From Ephydatia muelleri (taxonomy: Eukaryota; Porifera; Demospongiae; Spongillida; Spongillidae), in contig JABACO010000008.1 of NCBI GenBank assembly GCA_013339895.1, positions 215,208 to 279,207 on the forward strand: 64,000 nucleotides of DNA, in the 5' to 3' direction. Of the stretch, positions 1-10,644 are shown one piece after another. The translations under genes and the position numbers were made by a program. Numbering within the stretch: the stretch's first letter is position 1; each line of letters begins with the position of its first letter. The notes under the pieces were generated by a model, which made no database searches, was not told the origin of the DNA, and saw only the letters and a program-made list of their open reading frames with translations.

Positions 1-60
1 ACGTGGCGGGTACGAGTATCTTTAAAGCTTATTTTCTCCAAAACGGTGATATTATTTGAC

Positions 61-370
61 CCTAGAGAACACTGGCGTATAGCGAGGGGCGGGGGGGGGG
101 GGGGGGGGGGGGGGGGGGACATATGTCCCCGGGCGCAGGGTTGAGGGGGCGCCAAAATAGACAGTGCACAAATAATTTATCGCGTTTTGTGACTTGAAAA
201 ATGTGAAAGTTGCAAAGCGGCTGGGGCTCCGCCCCGGCCAGACCCTTTTAAATTACAACGCTTTACTTTACAAAAATTAACATCTGCACCTGCGCGCTAA
301 CTTTTTAATCACGGACATTGAAGATACGGGTATCCAATCGTCACCTCCATAATCTGTTGAATAAACCCAC
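61..370 (+). repeat. Dispersed repeat R1, copy 1, with 30-bp poly-G tract
   Basis: Starts near a TGGCG/GCGAGG motif, then a poly-G run, then a GC-rich block around 188-245. The stretch 180-262 matches the reverse complement of 19488-19575 almost base for base. The stretch 285-365 (ACATTGAAGATACGG, then TCACCTCCATAATCTG) matches 60930-61010. Three copies in one window mark this as an interspersed element. No coding capacity is seen. The CAGTGGCGTAGC-like edge, seen best at 60768, resembles termini of hAT-like elements, but the superfamily is not established. Confidence 0.75.
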
Positions 371-2583
371 GACGCAGTTCCAACTTCGGGGATCGCTAAG
401 ATTATCACAGACTCACAATAGGTACTTTAATAAATTGCGATTGCGTAGGCGGAAACTGGTGATCTAAATCTCGTCGAAAATTGTGACCGTGTTTAGGATT
501 TCTCTAAGAGTGCTTAAGAAGACGCGCGCTTCGTAAAGTTGTTTGCAAGGTATTTAGGACTTTATTGCTAGAATACAGAACAAAAGGGGTTCCGTTGCCC
601 GATACACTATTGGTATCTAAATGTAAGCCAGCATACGGCGTTATTTTGTGTGCCTCGTTGATTTCCATAGTAATCGGTCGCGATTAGCCATTTCCTGGAT
701 TCTTAAAGCACTCACTTGAGGAAGCGTTTCCCATGTTTATTAGGTCTTAGCCTATATCAGGATAAAATTTCATGAGCTTTGGATGGTGCCCAAGGGTCCC
801 ATTTATCGGCACAGGTGTTTACTGTTGGATTGCTTAGAGCTTGACATAATAATGCTTAACCTGGTATTTCTGTGTTAGAGCCCTGGGAATTAAACTTATT
901 TTTTTGTATTTTCAACGCATAGACAATCTATTTTGTTGATGTGTCCAAGAGTTGTGTGATAGTTCTATTTAATACGCACCGAATTCGTCAAGGCACGCGT
1001 TAGTTATGGAAAGTATTGTACAGCATGGACCGTCATATCATTAAAAACAGCTCAATCATAAAAATATGATGGTGCCCACACAGCGTATTTTTCAAGACAA
1101 TATTTTCATGTTAGTGTATCCTAGCTATGCAGTAACGTTGAGAAATACATCTACCCATAACCAGCATATGCCCAGTTATTGAAGTAGCTTTGGATCAAAT
1201 AGCAGGTTTGAAAATTACTGCTCTCCCTGAAGCTTGAAGTACAAAATTCTGCATGCTACAACAGAACAAGATAAGATAAGATAATAGATATTGTAGTACA
1301 CTAGCTAGTTAAAGGTGTAATATGTGTAATATATAGACACAGTTGCATGGCTATCTTGAAGGTACTTTAGCTCATCTATCACCATCCATTGTTCACCAAG
1401 TATGTTTGCTGAACACAATGCACCCTTGGCCTGGCTGATTACCTTTATAGAAAAGCTTCTAATGTTAAATGATGAAAACTAAGATGTGATGGAACAATGC
1501 AGTGGTTGTGTGCACACTCTCAGAACAAGCAAGAAAATATAGCCTGGTTAAATTTTGCATCAGACAAGCTCAGAGAGTAAAGTTAATTAGTAAACAACAT
1601 TTCCATATTGCAAGACTGATCAGCAACTTAAAGATAAGATTCTAAAGAAGGAGAACAGTTCAAGGAGGAAGATAGAAAAGAAGTTGCAATGTGTGGCAGA
1701 AAAGGAAGTGGAATTATCAAATGAGTTTCCTAATATCTCGTAATGAAAAAAAAATTCATGTAATATTATTAAAGCGTTTTATCCAACGTGTCAGTTATTT
1801 GTAATAATAAAATAATAAAGGTAAGCGCAAACAATGCACAATATGTAACGATACTAGTAAAAGATACAGAAAAAAGTCTACCATTGCATGCTGGCCCACA
1901 GAATCCATAATAGAAGCAGCATTTCCACATTGTACTGCAACTGATAGCCTTTGTAGCAAGTAAGAGTAGGCATTGCACTCTCCTGATGCCAGCCTAAGGT
2001 GATGGTCAAGCTCTCTCCTGATGTTTCAATGGCTATGGGCGTGATCAGTTATTAATGGTCTGTATATTGAACACCTATGGTATGTGGATCATCAAAATGT
2101 GCTATATAATGGACATATATGTGTAAATCAACTCAAAGTAATTATTACGCATTGGAAGGACGATGAATGTGAATAAATAGGGGAGAACATTATGATATCG
2201 CTATACGGGCTATTGCAGTATTGACAGCTAGATTATACATTGAGATACCTAAATTTAGATGTAATGTGTATTTGACCCTGTGAACCTTATAAAGAGTACC
2301 TATGTTGTATTTTATGCAATTATGGCATCATTATCTTGAATACTTTTACAGTAGCTGCATGGAGAAGTCAAGCGGTCACAGTTTTTTATATCGCGGTCCA
2401 TTCACATTGCGTACATTGTTAGTCACCCACGACACAATGTTTGATACGTTATAACTTTTGAAATAGTAACCTGTTTTCCGTGGCAAAAGCATATTTTTGA
2501 TGCATTCAATTTGCTCTTTTAGGCTATGCATAAATGTTCTAGTTTTATTTATTTTGAAAAATTTATTAAAGTACCTATACTTT
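371..2583. other. Gene-poor stretch
   Basis: AT-rich sequence with stops in all frames. I see no splice-linked open reading frames, TIRs or tandem repeats, apart from a short GATAA run near 1270-1285. Small ORFs here look like chance. Confidence 0.6.
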
Positions 2584-2680
2584 CATATCGATCGATGGAC
2601 CCTTCATATCGATCGATGGACCCTTCATATCGATCGATGGACCCTTCATATCGATCGATGGACCCTTCATATCGATATGA
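2584..2680 (+). repeat. 21-bp minisatellite, about 4.5 copies
   Basis: Four near-perfect 21-bp units plus a partial one, each containing the palindrome TCGATCGA within CATATCGATCGATGGACC. The unit is a multiple of three, so all frames stay open and give spurious repeat ORFs. The same unit occurs inverted at 19747-19893. Confidence 0.95.
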
Positions 2681-2754
2681 AATGAAGCGGAATGGTGATA
2701 TATCGATAAGTGTTTGAGTAGAAACCATCAATTCGATAAGCAAGGTCCGTCGAT

Positions 2755-2808
2755 GCGATTGCAAAAAACCTGTCGCTACGATTGCAAAAACCTGTCGCTA
2801 CGATTGTT
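2755..2808 (+). repeat. Short tandem duplication, about 26-bp unit
   Basis: Two adjacent copies of a unit containing CGATTGCAAAAACCTGTCG, followed by a third partial start. Confidence 0.85.
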
Positions 2809-2934
2809 GAAATGGTACAACATCGTACCGATAGAAAAAGATCAATTTTGTCCCATACGGCGCTTCATAGTTATGTTGGTTTATTTTTATTTTTGCAACA
2901 CCTAAAATATAAACTCACCATCTTATCATTCCAT

Positions 2935-3400
2935 ATAAATACACGTTTACAGATACAGACGTATTTTGGAAGGGGAGGTGGGGGGGGGGGGGTGTTCTTT
3001 GTCTGGAAAACTGAACTATATTCTATTTATATGTTGACATGTACTACATGTACAGACGTATTTAATTTAGGGGGCGTAATTATGTAGCTGCTCTAGCTAT
3101 AAATATACTCGTATTCATGCACGTGTTTGCAGTTACTGCTAGTACTTGCATCATTGAATACCTATTTACTCTTCTGAGGTATTTGGGGGGGGGGGGGGGG
3201 GGGGGGGGGACTATGTATATAGCTCCTCTTCATATTCACGTGTTTATAGTTACCTGCATGGGGCGGGGGGGGGGGGGGGGGGGGGAAGGCATTGACTATA
3301 TAGTTTTGAATACAAATTGTCACTAGTCTCTTGACTCTCTTCCCTATAGCTGCCGGGAACTATATACTTGCATATTCACATGGCTTCAGTTTGTCGTGTC
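2935..3400 (+). repeat. Degenerate tandem repeat with poly-G tracts
   Basis: About four diverged units of 100-150 bp. Each has an ATTCACGTGTTT/ATACACGTTTACAG-like start, and three contain poly-G runs (near 2969-2991, 3184-3209 and 3261-3286). ORFs rich in glycine here are translations of the poly-G runs. Confidence 0.6.
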
Positions 3401-3549
3401 GCTGGAACTGAGTATATCTTGTACATGTAGCTACTCATCTCCATAAAGTACTGATGCATTTAAAACCAAACTTCTAAATTTGGACAGTACACTACAAAAA
3501 CGGCTTGGTGTTTAAACCATCTACATTCTAAACCAATGGTTTGAAAACG

Positions 3550-3783
3550 TTTGTCAGCCGCAGTGATTGCATGCATGTGAAAGATGAAGCTCACTAGTAA
3601 GGCGCAAGTCCCATTCCATAATGTGTAAAGCGGTAAAAATATTTTTTACTGCGTATTAAAGTATTCATAATTATGCATATTATACGATATGTCTATAAAT
3701 AGCATATGCTATTTTTATCTACGTACATGTATAGCATGATGCGTATCATATCGCAGTTAATCCTTTTTGTAAATAACAACCCA
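3550..3783 (+). promoter_or_regulatory. Putative promoter of the SH2 gene, upstream copy
   Basis: Block ending about 80 bp before the duplicated first exon. It contains TCTATAAATAGC at about 3691-3702, a good TATA-box candidate roughly 90 bp upstream of the ATG at 3784. A second copy of the block lies at 4368-4510 with the TATA-like string ATCTATAAATATAG. Conservation of the TATA context between the two copies is the main support. Promoter activity is inferred. Confidence 0.45.
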
Positions 3784-4180
3784 ATGGAGTTGTCGAAACA
3801 AAGGTGAGAAATGTGCATGCATGATTCGTAAGTTCTATGTAGGCTCAGAAAGACAACAGAGTTAACACTCACTCGTTCCTTCTTCCGAGATAGTCGCTCG
3901 GATAAGAGCATCGTATAATCATTGGAATTGTAACTAAAATTAATGTTATAATTATGTATATAATATTATATATGTAATTTGGTTACGAATAGGAGAAGAC
4001 AAATTGCAAATCTACTGCATAATTATGACTTTCCGAGTTTGAATAATGCCGAAAACAATTTCAAACCGGCCTACCTATATCGGATTTGGAGGCCATAAAA
4101 GTGGGATCAACACCCCAAACGTGGGCTCAGCTGGTGCCCGACAGAGTTGATCTCTATGTTATCACTGACATACGTATAAA
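3715..4180 (+). repeat. Segmental duplication block E, copy 1
   Basis: Matches 6887-7345 with small indels. Shared landmarks include GCAGTTAATCCTTTT, GTGCATGCATGATTCGTAAG, AAAAGTGGGATC and GGTGCCCGACAGAGTT. It covers the first exon and the beginning of the first intron of the SH2 gene. Confidence 0.9.
3784..3803 (+). other. Duplicated first coding exon of the SH2 gene (alternative exon 1)
   Basis: The 20-bp sequence from ATG encodes MELSKQ plus two bases and is followed by a good donor (AAG|GTGAGA). It is nearly identical to exon 1 at 6952-6971: one synonymous third-base change (TCG against TCT) lies in the coding part. Both copies end in the same phase, so this exon could also splice to the SH2 exon at 7907 through a roughly 4.1-kb intron and give the same protein. 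It may be a second promoter/first exon or a dead duplicate. Confidence 0.6.
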
Positions 4181-4367
4181 TCATATCGTGTGTGATCTAC
4201 TAACGAACTAACTCCCGAAATATGCATTTTGCATACGCAGACTGCATGTGCACACAGAGTTACTCCAGCAGGCTTAGAGGTACAAGCATGCAGTCTTGGG
4301 TCGACATTAAGTAGGGCATGCTTCCGTAGAGCAAACACATATTTATCCTCTATTGTATAGCCATTGT

Positions 4368-4510
4368 ATGTGAAAGAAGTCGGGCTCAATAATTAGTAAG
4401 GCTTAAGTCCCATCCATAATGTATTAAGCGCTAATCCTGCAATGTATTCTTATCCATATTAGGATATATCTATAAATATAGCGCTGCGGTAAGTGCTATT
4501 TTTACCTAGA
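4368..4510 (+). repeat. Promoter-block duplication P, copy 2
   Basis: Matches 3550-3725 (AGTAAGGC, AAGTCCCAT, CCATAATGT, TCTATAAATA, GCTATTTTTA). With block E this shows an original tandem duplication of about 820 bp. The second copy is now split by the insertion at about 4512-6887. Confidence 0.8.
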
Positions 4511-4520
4511 TTTGCGCTTG

Positions 4521-4676
4521 TCCTGCGCAAACCCTGGATCCATGGTTTGTGGTACAAACCATGGATTGGCCGCACAATCCTGGGATTGTTCGTGCGCAAA
4601 GCATGGATCCGGACAATCCTGGGATTGCTCGTGCGCAAAGCATGGATCCAGACAATTCTGGGATTGCCCTGCGCAA
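4521..4676 (+). repeat. 39-bp tandem repeat, about 3 units, rich in short palindromes
   Basis: Units carry TGCGCAAAGCATGGATCC followed by ACAATCCTGGGATTG. GGATCC, TGCGCA and CAATCC/GGATTG are all self-complementary or paired, so each unit can fold. Related palindromic sequence reappears at 6852-6890. Confidence 0.8.
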
Positions 4677-4843
4677 TATATTTAATTAGCGATGGGTAAC
4701 GAATAATAAGTACGTCCACATTACTTTATATCAAATAACATGCGTTTTCAATACAAATAAAAGGCCTATCAAATACAATTGTTCTCTACTGAGGAGACAC
4801 TGAGCACAATGGTTCAGAACTCTTGAAAATGTGGTCAGGTTCA

Positions 4844-5293
4844 TTACATCTTGATAAGCAGTTTTTCATGTCTCCCTTTGTACAGTTGCATGGCAAGCTC
4901 CAATAATGCTACCAAATATCTTCCCTGAGATACCACACCATCACCAGTATCTGCAGAATTATATGGAGAGAAATTATTACACCAAAATTTTAATTCGCCT
5001 TGCATGTATAAATTACTTAACATGCCAATCAGCCCAAGGCTAATTTCCATCGATTAACTATCATTTCTCTTTCCTCAAGTCCTTGACTTTGAGGATGCTG
5101 CTCTGTCATCAAGAATGGTCGAGTCACCAGGCCAGTTCTTTACAAAATCAGCAATTAAAGTGTTCCCATTATAATATTTTGCATGGGTAAAATAAGATAA
5201 AGCAATTAACTGATTTGGTGCAAGGTTCCAGCTAGGCAACCTCCTTGCCTCTCTCCTCTGATTGGCTCTGAAGAGCAGGATTGGTCCAATCAT
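4844..5293 (-). pseudogene. Unrecognised coding-looking fragments inside the insertion
   Basis: Two consecutive minus-strand ORFs (5293-5075, 72 codons; 5050-4844, 68 codons) have amino-acid composition better than chance. The first contains LIADFVKNWPGDS and the second VSQGRYLVALLELAMQLYKG. They may be two exons or one frameshifted gene of the inserted element. I do not recognise the family. Confidence 0.3.
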
Positions 5294-6886
5294 CAGAGAT
5301 TAACCGTGTAGATAAATCACAACTTGAACACGCACTTGAGGCTACTATATAGGTTAGTACTTTAAATCCTGATGTATGATGGATTTTAGTGGCACTGACT
5401 ATTGTCTGTCTCAGTTAATAAGAGAGATGTATACTGCTACTTTAGACCTTTGTAACTTGTCAGTGGAATGAGATGATCTCATGACAATTAAAAAACTTAT
5501 AAACCCATCATTTGCCACTAAATAGCCCTTTGTAAATGGTCCAAGAAATGCTAGATACCTAAGATATAAATTTCCTTCTGACAGATACTGAATGTTATGA
5601 ATTTGCTACAAACACACATAACTCCTGATTTCTTTATCTTTAAAGCTTCAAAATTGAAATCCATGTTCAAAAGTCATTTTTTTACTCACATTCTTTTCGT
5701 TTCAGTTTCAATAAGATACTGCTGATTTGTAGTGTTCAGTACACAAAGTAGTCATTTTGCGGTACTACCCGGTTTTTTTTCGGGGGGGGGGGGGGGGGGC
5801 AAAGTTCATTTGTATGTATCAATCCAATTATCATTCTATGTCACAAGCCACAATATTTTCTTGAATTAAGAGTTGTTACTTAGTTTGATAATGTATAGTT
5901 TTTGGCATCTTCTGCATTTACATTTAGCTTTTCCAAACTCTAGAGCTTAGTCATTACTGGAAAGGGGACACTTGCAGGCTCACTAACTGAATATCCACCC
6001 CGTAGACCATGACATTCAAAGTCTATATTTGAAAAACATACGCACATACATGTATAACTATGAAATTAACAATTTTCTCTGTACATGCATGAGTAAGAGT
6101 TTTTTTTTTTTTTTTGTAACATATGTAATATACATTACCTCGTTGTTGACACTATCATAAAAAAATCTTCCACATACACCAATTTACTAACACGGCTAGC
6201 ACGGTGGTGTTATTAGAATCCGGAACAGATTTTTTTTAAAATGACGAAAAATACTTGTCACATGTTTCTAATGCTGGCTGGTGAACAGAGCACATCACAG
6301 AGTCAGCGTCCAGGTGCAACTTCACCCAAAACTTCAAACGGTCGGTCCTAGTCCCATTTATAAGCGCAACTACCCAACAAACTAGCTCCCTAGCTGATTT
6401 CCTTTTTCACAAATACGGCTGTACTTCAGTTTACATACTTTAACTTCAAATTATGTATCGTGATAAGCCGGCGTCCATAAGTGCGTTACATATTGACAGT
6501 ACAGATACTACTTTCATTCACTATCGTGATTAGCAGGCGCCCATAAGCTGGATTCAAGCGAATTACGAAGCCACTGGGCCTTTTACAACCATCACAAGAA
6601 AGTGTTCTATTGAGGGTATCAATCGATCCGCTCTTAATAATGCCTACCACACAATTAACTTACCGTCTTGAAAAGCCCAAATAGGTTGGAGACCCAGACT
6701 GGACAGACCGACAGGTTATCTCAACTTATCTGTGTGTACACTCAACGGCCCTGCCAGGCTCTGGTGTAGTCAATACAACTTTTGTGCCTTCGTTATAGTT
6801 GAACACTACGAGACAGGCCTACGCGAGTTGATTGGGTTAAAATATAAATATTGCGCAGGACAATCCCGGGATTGCGCTTTGCGCGT

Positions 6887-7345
6887 AACATACATATAGC
6901 ATGCGTATCGTAACGCAGTTAATCCTTTTGCTTTGTAAGTAACAACGCAATATGGAGTTGTCTAAACAAAGGTAAAAAATGTGCATGCATGATTCGTAAG
7001 TCAGTTCTATGTAAGCTCAGATAGACAACAGAGTTACAGTCATGATCACTCGTTTCCTTCTTCCGAGCGAGATAAAAATTCGCGCGGATAAGAGCATGGT
7101 ATCTTTGGAATTGTAACTAAATGAGCAAATAAACGAGAAGACAAGTTACAAACTTACTGCATAATAATAATATGTCTGGTACTATATTCCGAATTAGCTA
7201 GAGTAATGCCGAACACAATTTCAAACCCACAACAAGTCCTACCGGCTTTGGAGGTCATAAAAGTGGGATCCACGTCACGTAAGTCAACACCCCCGAACGT
7301 GGGCTGGTGCCCGACAGAGTTTATCTCCATGTTATCACATACGTT
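6887..7345 (+). repeat. Segmental duplication block E, copy 2
   Basis: Second copy of the exon-1 block (see 3715-4180). This copy carries the first exon nearest to the body of the SH2 gene. Confidence 0.9.
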
Positions 7346-8501
7346 CCTAGACACATTCATGGATTAGATATAAATAATGAGTGAATAGGGCTAAAACTGG
7401 AAGTGTAACTGCATGCATTATTTACGGAGCAATTTCTACTTGCCCGAACTTGAAAATGAAAGTATGCATGTAATGTTTTGTAGAATTTCCGTAATCCCTT
7501 GTTTCCTTACTTTGTACTGATCAGTTTAATATATCCTATGTACATGTATGATGTATAAGTAAAATATTGTGGATTAAACCGCTATGCACGGAGTAGCAAT
7601 ATTACCCCCCGCCTACAACTGTTTTGTAGTGCCTTTATCATTTCTAATTGAAATTGCATTTTTCGTGCTTCTTTGACCTATGACACTATAACTTGCGGCG
7701 TATTCAGAATTAATAAACAATGGTATGTTCTATTATCCAGGAGAAAATTCAACCACCCCCCCCCCCCCCCCCCCCCCCCCCCCCATCAACAATTATCCCC
7801 TTCCAATATTTTATTCATTGAGCAAATATAAATCTTCCTATATCAATTCTTTAGCATAGTAAACTGCTAAGCAAATTTAATTAAACTACTGAACGCCTTC
7901 TTTTAGCTGGTTCCTTGGTGAGCTGACTGATGATGTAGCCGCTACTACCCTTCAAAACAGTGGAGGAGTAAACACCTTTGCAGTTTACAAGAACGTACAA
8001 AAGGACAATCTTATTCTCGCTGTTTGGCAAAATGAAGGCGTTGGAACTCAAGTAATCAACTTTATTGATGGTTCATATCAAATCGAGGGTCAGGTAAGCG
8101 GAGCTGCATGAGATTTAGAAAGACTACGTGGTATATGAGAATTGCATGCGCTCCGCATCTTCTGCAGCCCGATGTACATGGAGATATCATCACTGCAATT
8201 ACGTGTTTCTCTAATAACCACAACCTGATACCTGCATTCAACGGCGCAGTCGTCACTCAGCTGGTCGACGTCCCGCCTTCTTACTACCAGAGAGTACTTC
8301 AAGTAAATGCGCATATACATATGCATGCATATCGATTGATGTGCATGCCGCGACCAATCATCCTAAAGTATACATACATGTATGTACTGTCACTGATCAT
8401 GTAACTTGTATTGTGTTTAGCCCGATATAGCTCCCTTGCCTCCAATAGGCAAAATTGAGAAGAACCTTCCAGAATCTGAAGGTGATTATTATGTAATATA
8501 A
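6952..8501 (+). CDS. SH2-domain-only adaptor, SAP/SH2D1A-like, four exons
   Basis: Exons are 6952-6971, 7907-8093, 8168-8302 and 8421-8501. All introns are GT-AG (935, 74 and 118 bp), phases are consistent, and the total is 423 nt or 140 residues. After MELSKQS the protein starts an SH2-like fold: WFLGEL (residue 8 on), an AATTLQ helix, a strand with TFAVYKN (30-36) at the FLVRES position, ILAV, INFIDGSYQIEG, then a second-helix region ending near LVDVP. The tail 115-140 has APLPPIG and ends DYYVI. Size and layout match free SH2 adaptors such as SAP (about 130 residues), which dock phosphotyrosine receptors to kinases. The FLVR arginine is replaced by Tyr34, so binding may be non-canonical. 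ATG choice rests on exact phase fit and duplication of the exon. The SH2 call is by eye. Confidence 0.72.
7757..7784 (+). repeat. Poly-C tract in intron 1 of the SH2 gene
   Basis: Uninterrupted C run about 120 bp upstream of the exon-2 acceptor. Confidence 0.95.
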
Positions 8502-9085
8502 TTATTCACACGCGCAACAGCAGAAAGAATGTATTTTAATAGCTTAATTCACTCATGCAAAAGCACTGCATAATATATATGAGGCACAGTATAGCACTCA
8601 AAAATCGATTACGCTTGGGTAGTGTGTTCGACTAGTATACTGATGGTCTTCCTTCTGCCTATACATGTATGTATACGAACACCCTAGCGAGCGTATATTG
8701 CATAATACTTTTTTTTATCTCTGTAGTGATACCGACGGTTGCCAGTTATCTACCTTCGCACGGACCTCACAGACACTATTACCGATGCCTCCATCTATTT
8801 ACATCATGTAATGCAGCTGCAAAGAGCGTTTGTCATTACTGTTGCTACTCCAAAGGGAACTTGTGGGCGTTTCCAACCAAAAAGGGACCACTCCGCGCAT
8901 GTTGCATTGTATTCATGTGGGTCCTGCTGCTCATATTCTGCTGTCCGTTTTCATGTCCATTCCTTGTGTTTCTTTATTTGGGGCAAAAGATTAGATTTTG
9001 TTAACTTGATCAAACACATTCATTTACATGGCTATCTGTACAAAATATAAAAATTTCATTGAAATAAAATTGGTGATGTATATAA
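8502..9085 (+). other. Probable 3' UTR and possible alternative last exon of the SH2 gene
   Basis: The first AATAAA after the stop codon is at 9063-9068, so transcripts could run to about 9085. Within this stretch, CTGTAG at 8721-8726 after a T-rich run is a plausible acceptor. AAG|GTGATT inside exon 4 (about 8481) is a plausible donor. Joining them would replace the last five residues with a long cysteine-rich, hydrophobic tail. There is no evidence that this form is made. Confidence 0.3.
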
Positions 9086-9738
9086 AGACAGAAATTGAAT
9101 TAAAACTTTTTTTGCTGTCCACCCTGCTGTCCAATTGTACCCCGGGTGGACATTCAGGACAATAGACATTAAAGCCAGTCAAGTACTAGTGTTATGATCA
9201 AATCAAGTTCCATGCAATCAACAGCTGGTTCAGATACGTTTCATTCCTTCAGTACACACAGATATACATAATACACACAGTAAATTTAGGAGCAGGTGGC
9301 TTGATAACATTTTGCTAGCTCCTACCAGTTCCCTATATGCATGATATTTTGTATTCCCTGCTCAATGTGTGTGTGTAAGTGCACAGTGCAAGTGTGCAAG
9401 TGTGCAAGTAGTGTGTGCATGCAAATGTGCAAGTATACTGTGTGTGCATTTGCATGTTTGTGTGTGTGTAAGTGTATGTATCTCAATAATCCCAATCCCT
9501 TGTATGGACATATACTTATATAATTAATTGATCAGGGCTATAAATCCCGGCCACAACTGTAGCCACATATACTAGCTGCATGGTATATGTTTTACATGCA
9601 TGCATTATAACCATTAGACTGGCATGGAGTGCAATGAGGTGACCCCACTTGTCCATTACTGTTTTCTTCTCCTTTTTGGTCACCATGCAGTTACATATAG
9701 CCATATGGGTTAAGTACTTATCCTTCACAAGTCACAAC
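9086..9738. other. Non-coding stretch with GT-rich simple sequence
   Basis: GTGTGCAAGT-type low-complexity sequence lies at about 9366-9475. No gene is recognised. Confidence 0.6.
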
Positions 9739-9957
9739 CTAGAACTCTTGCTGCTCAATTACTTTTTTCAGCGAAGTTAGAGTTGAGATGGGCTCAGCCT
9801 CTACTGGGCATGATGGTTCCCCAACTTTAATCCGATGCTTGTCATCAGCACAAACTAGTATAGACACATCTCCTGTTTTTAAAGCATGCAAACTCACGTT
9901 GATAGCAAAATATACAAGCAGCATAATGGGAAGAAAACTACATTCCCTCCCATACAA
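9739..9957 (-). pseudogene. Transposon-protein fragment with DDKHRIKVGEP motif
   Basis: A 72-codon minus-strand ORF contains ADDKHRIKVGEPSCPVEAE after a hydrophobic/aromatic lead-in. From memory, a DDKxxxKxGEPxxPVA motif recurs in large uncharacterised transposon-like proteins of sponges, cnidarians and fish, where the paired Asp may belong to a nuclease core. Neither flank continues the protein, so it is a truncated relic. Confidence 0.4.
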
Positions 9958-10067
9958 TCTTAATGGGAAATGATGACTATCTGACCATCAAGTATTAAAT
10001 CATGGATGTAAAACAGAACAAGCTACTTTATGGTGGAAAGGTAGCACTGATGCATTATCTATCAGTC

Positions 10068-10205
10068 CCCATAGAGTTCACGTTTCGAGGAGTTAATCAC
10101 GAGACCTAGTGGTGGGCCAAGATCTTGAATGATACTGAGTGCCTGCACAACAGCTTGCTTTGATCCAGCAATATCGCCGCGTCGTCAATGTACCAGGCGG
10201 CAGAT
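10068..10205 (-). pseudogene. LINE-like reverse transcriptase fragment
   Basis: On the minus strand, WYIDD (the RT YxDD box) is followed, after a frameshift, by a stretch containing ALSIIQDLGPPLGLVINSSK. The same arrangement occurs in the RT at 42010-42423 (ARYLDDG, then ELGPSLGIHINLARCEL). It is a short frameshifted palm-domain relic of that family. Confidence 0.7.
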
Positions 10206-10640
10206 AGCCATAGCTATCAGAGCAATGTTTGGAGTGAACCCTACGACAGACAGCTGCGAAGCAGCCCACAGCAAAAAGCTATGGGGTTAACCCTCCATCC
10301 GGGTTTGGGGCGAAGTCCCATGCAGTCGCATTGCAATTTTCGCCCTTTTTGAGTCCCAAAACATACTATTAGCATAATTCCGTAGTATACCCCATATATA
10401 ATACGATATATAAGAATTACTCGCTTCCCAGACTTTCCTGAGGTCTCGCAAACTAAATAATGTGTCCCGGTCCATTTTTATATATCGCGCCGTATTATGA
10501 GTATTATCACGTAGGTCAGCCCAACATCACTGATATTATCACCTTTGTTACATGCTGCTACCTCGGGTGTCCAAACTTGGTTACTAGCCTGCATAGCGAA
10601 ATATGGATGTCGGGTAGAAATTAAGTAAATGAAATCATTA
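10206..10640. other. Unassigned sequence
   Basis: Contains GGTTTGGGGCGAAGTCCC near 10304, resembling the GC-rich block of repeat R1. No reading frame is supported. Confidence 0.35.
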
Positions 10641-10644
10641 TTAG

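Larger units (their letters stand above)
4512..6887. mobile_element. Probable 2.4-kb insertion with inverted ends
   Basis: Separates promoter block P2 from exon block E2 of the duplicated SH2 5' region. The left end contains GTCCTGCGCAA (about 4519-4530). The right end contains its reverse complement TTGCGCAGGAC (about 6852-6863). Both are embedded in GCGC-rich, GGGATTG-containing sequence. The interior holds the 39-bp repeats, two minus-strand ORF fragments, a poly-G tract (about 5781-5799), a poly-T tract (about 6101-6115), and a 66-bp-spaced duplication at 6456-6552. No transposase is recognised, so this is a non-autonomous or unclassified element. Confidence 0.45.

Noticed and set aside
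8669..9004. 111-codon ORF downstream of the SH2 gene as an independent gene
   Set aside because: Its ATG lies upstream of a splice-acceptor-like site, frames compete, and the composition is odd. It is better explained as 3' UTR or an alternative last exon.
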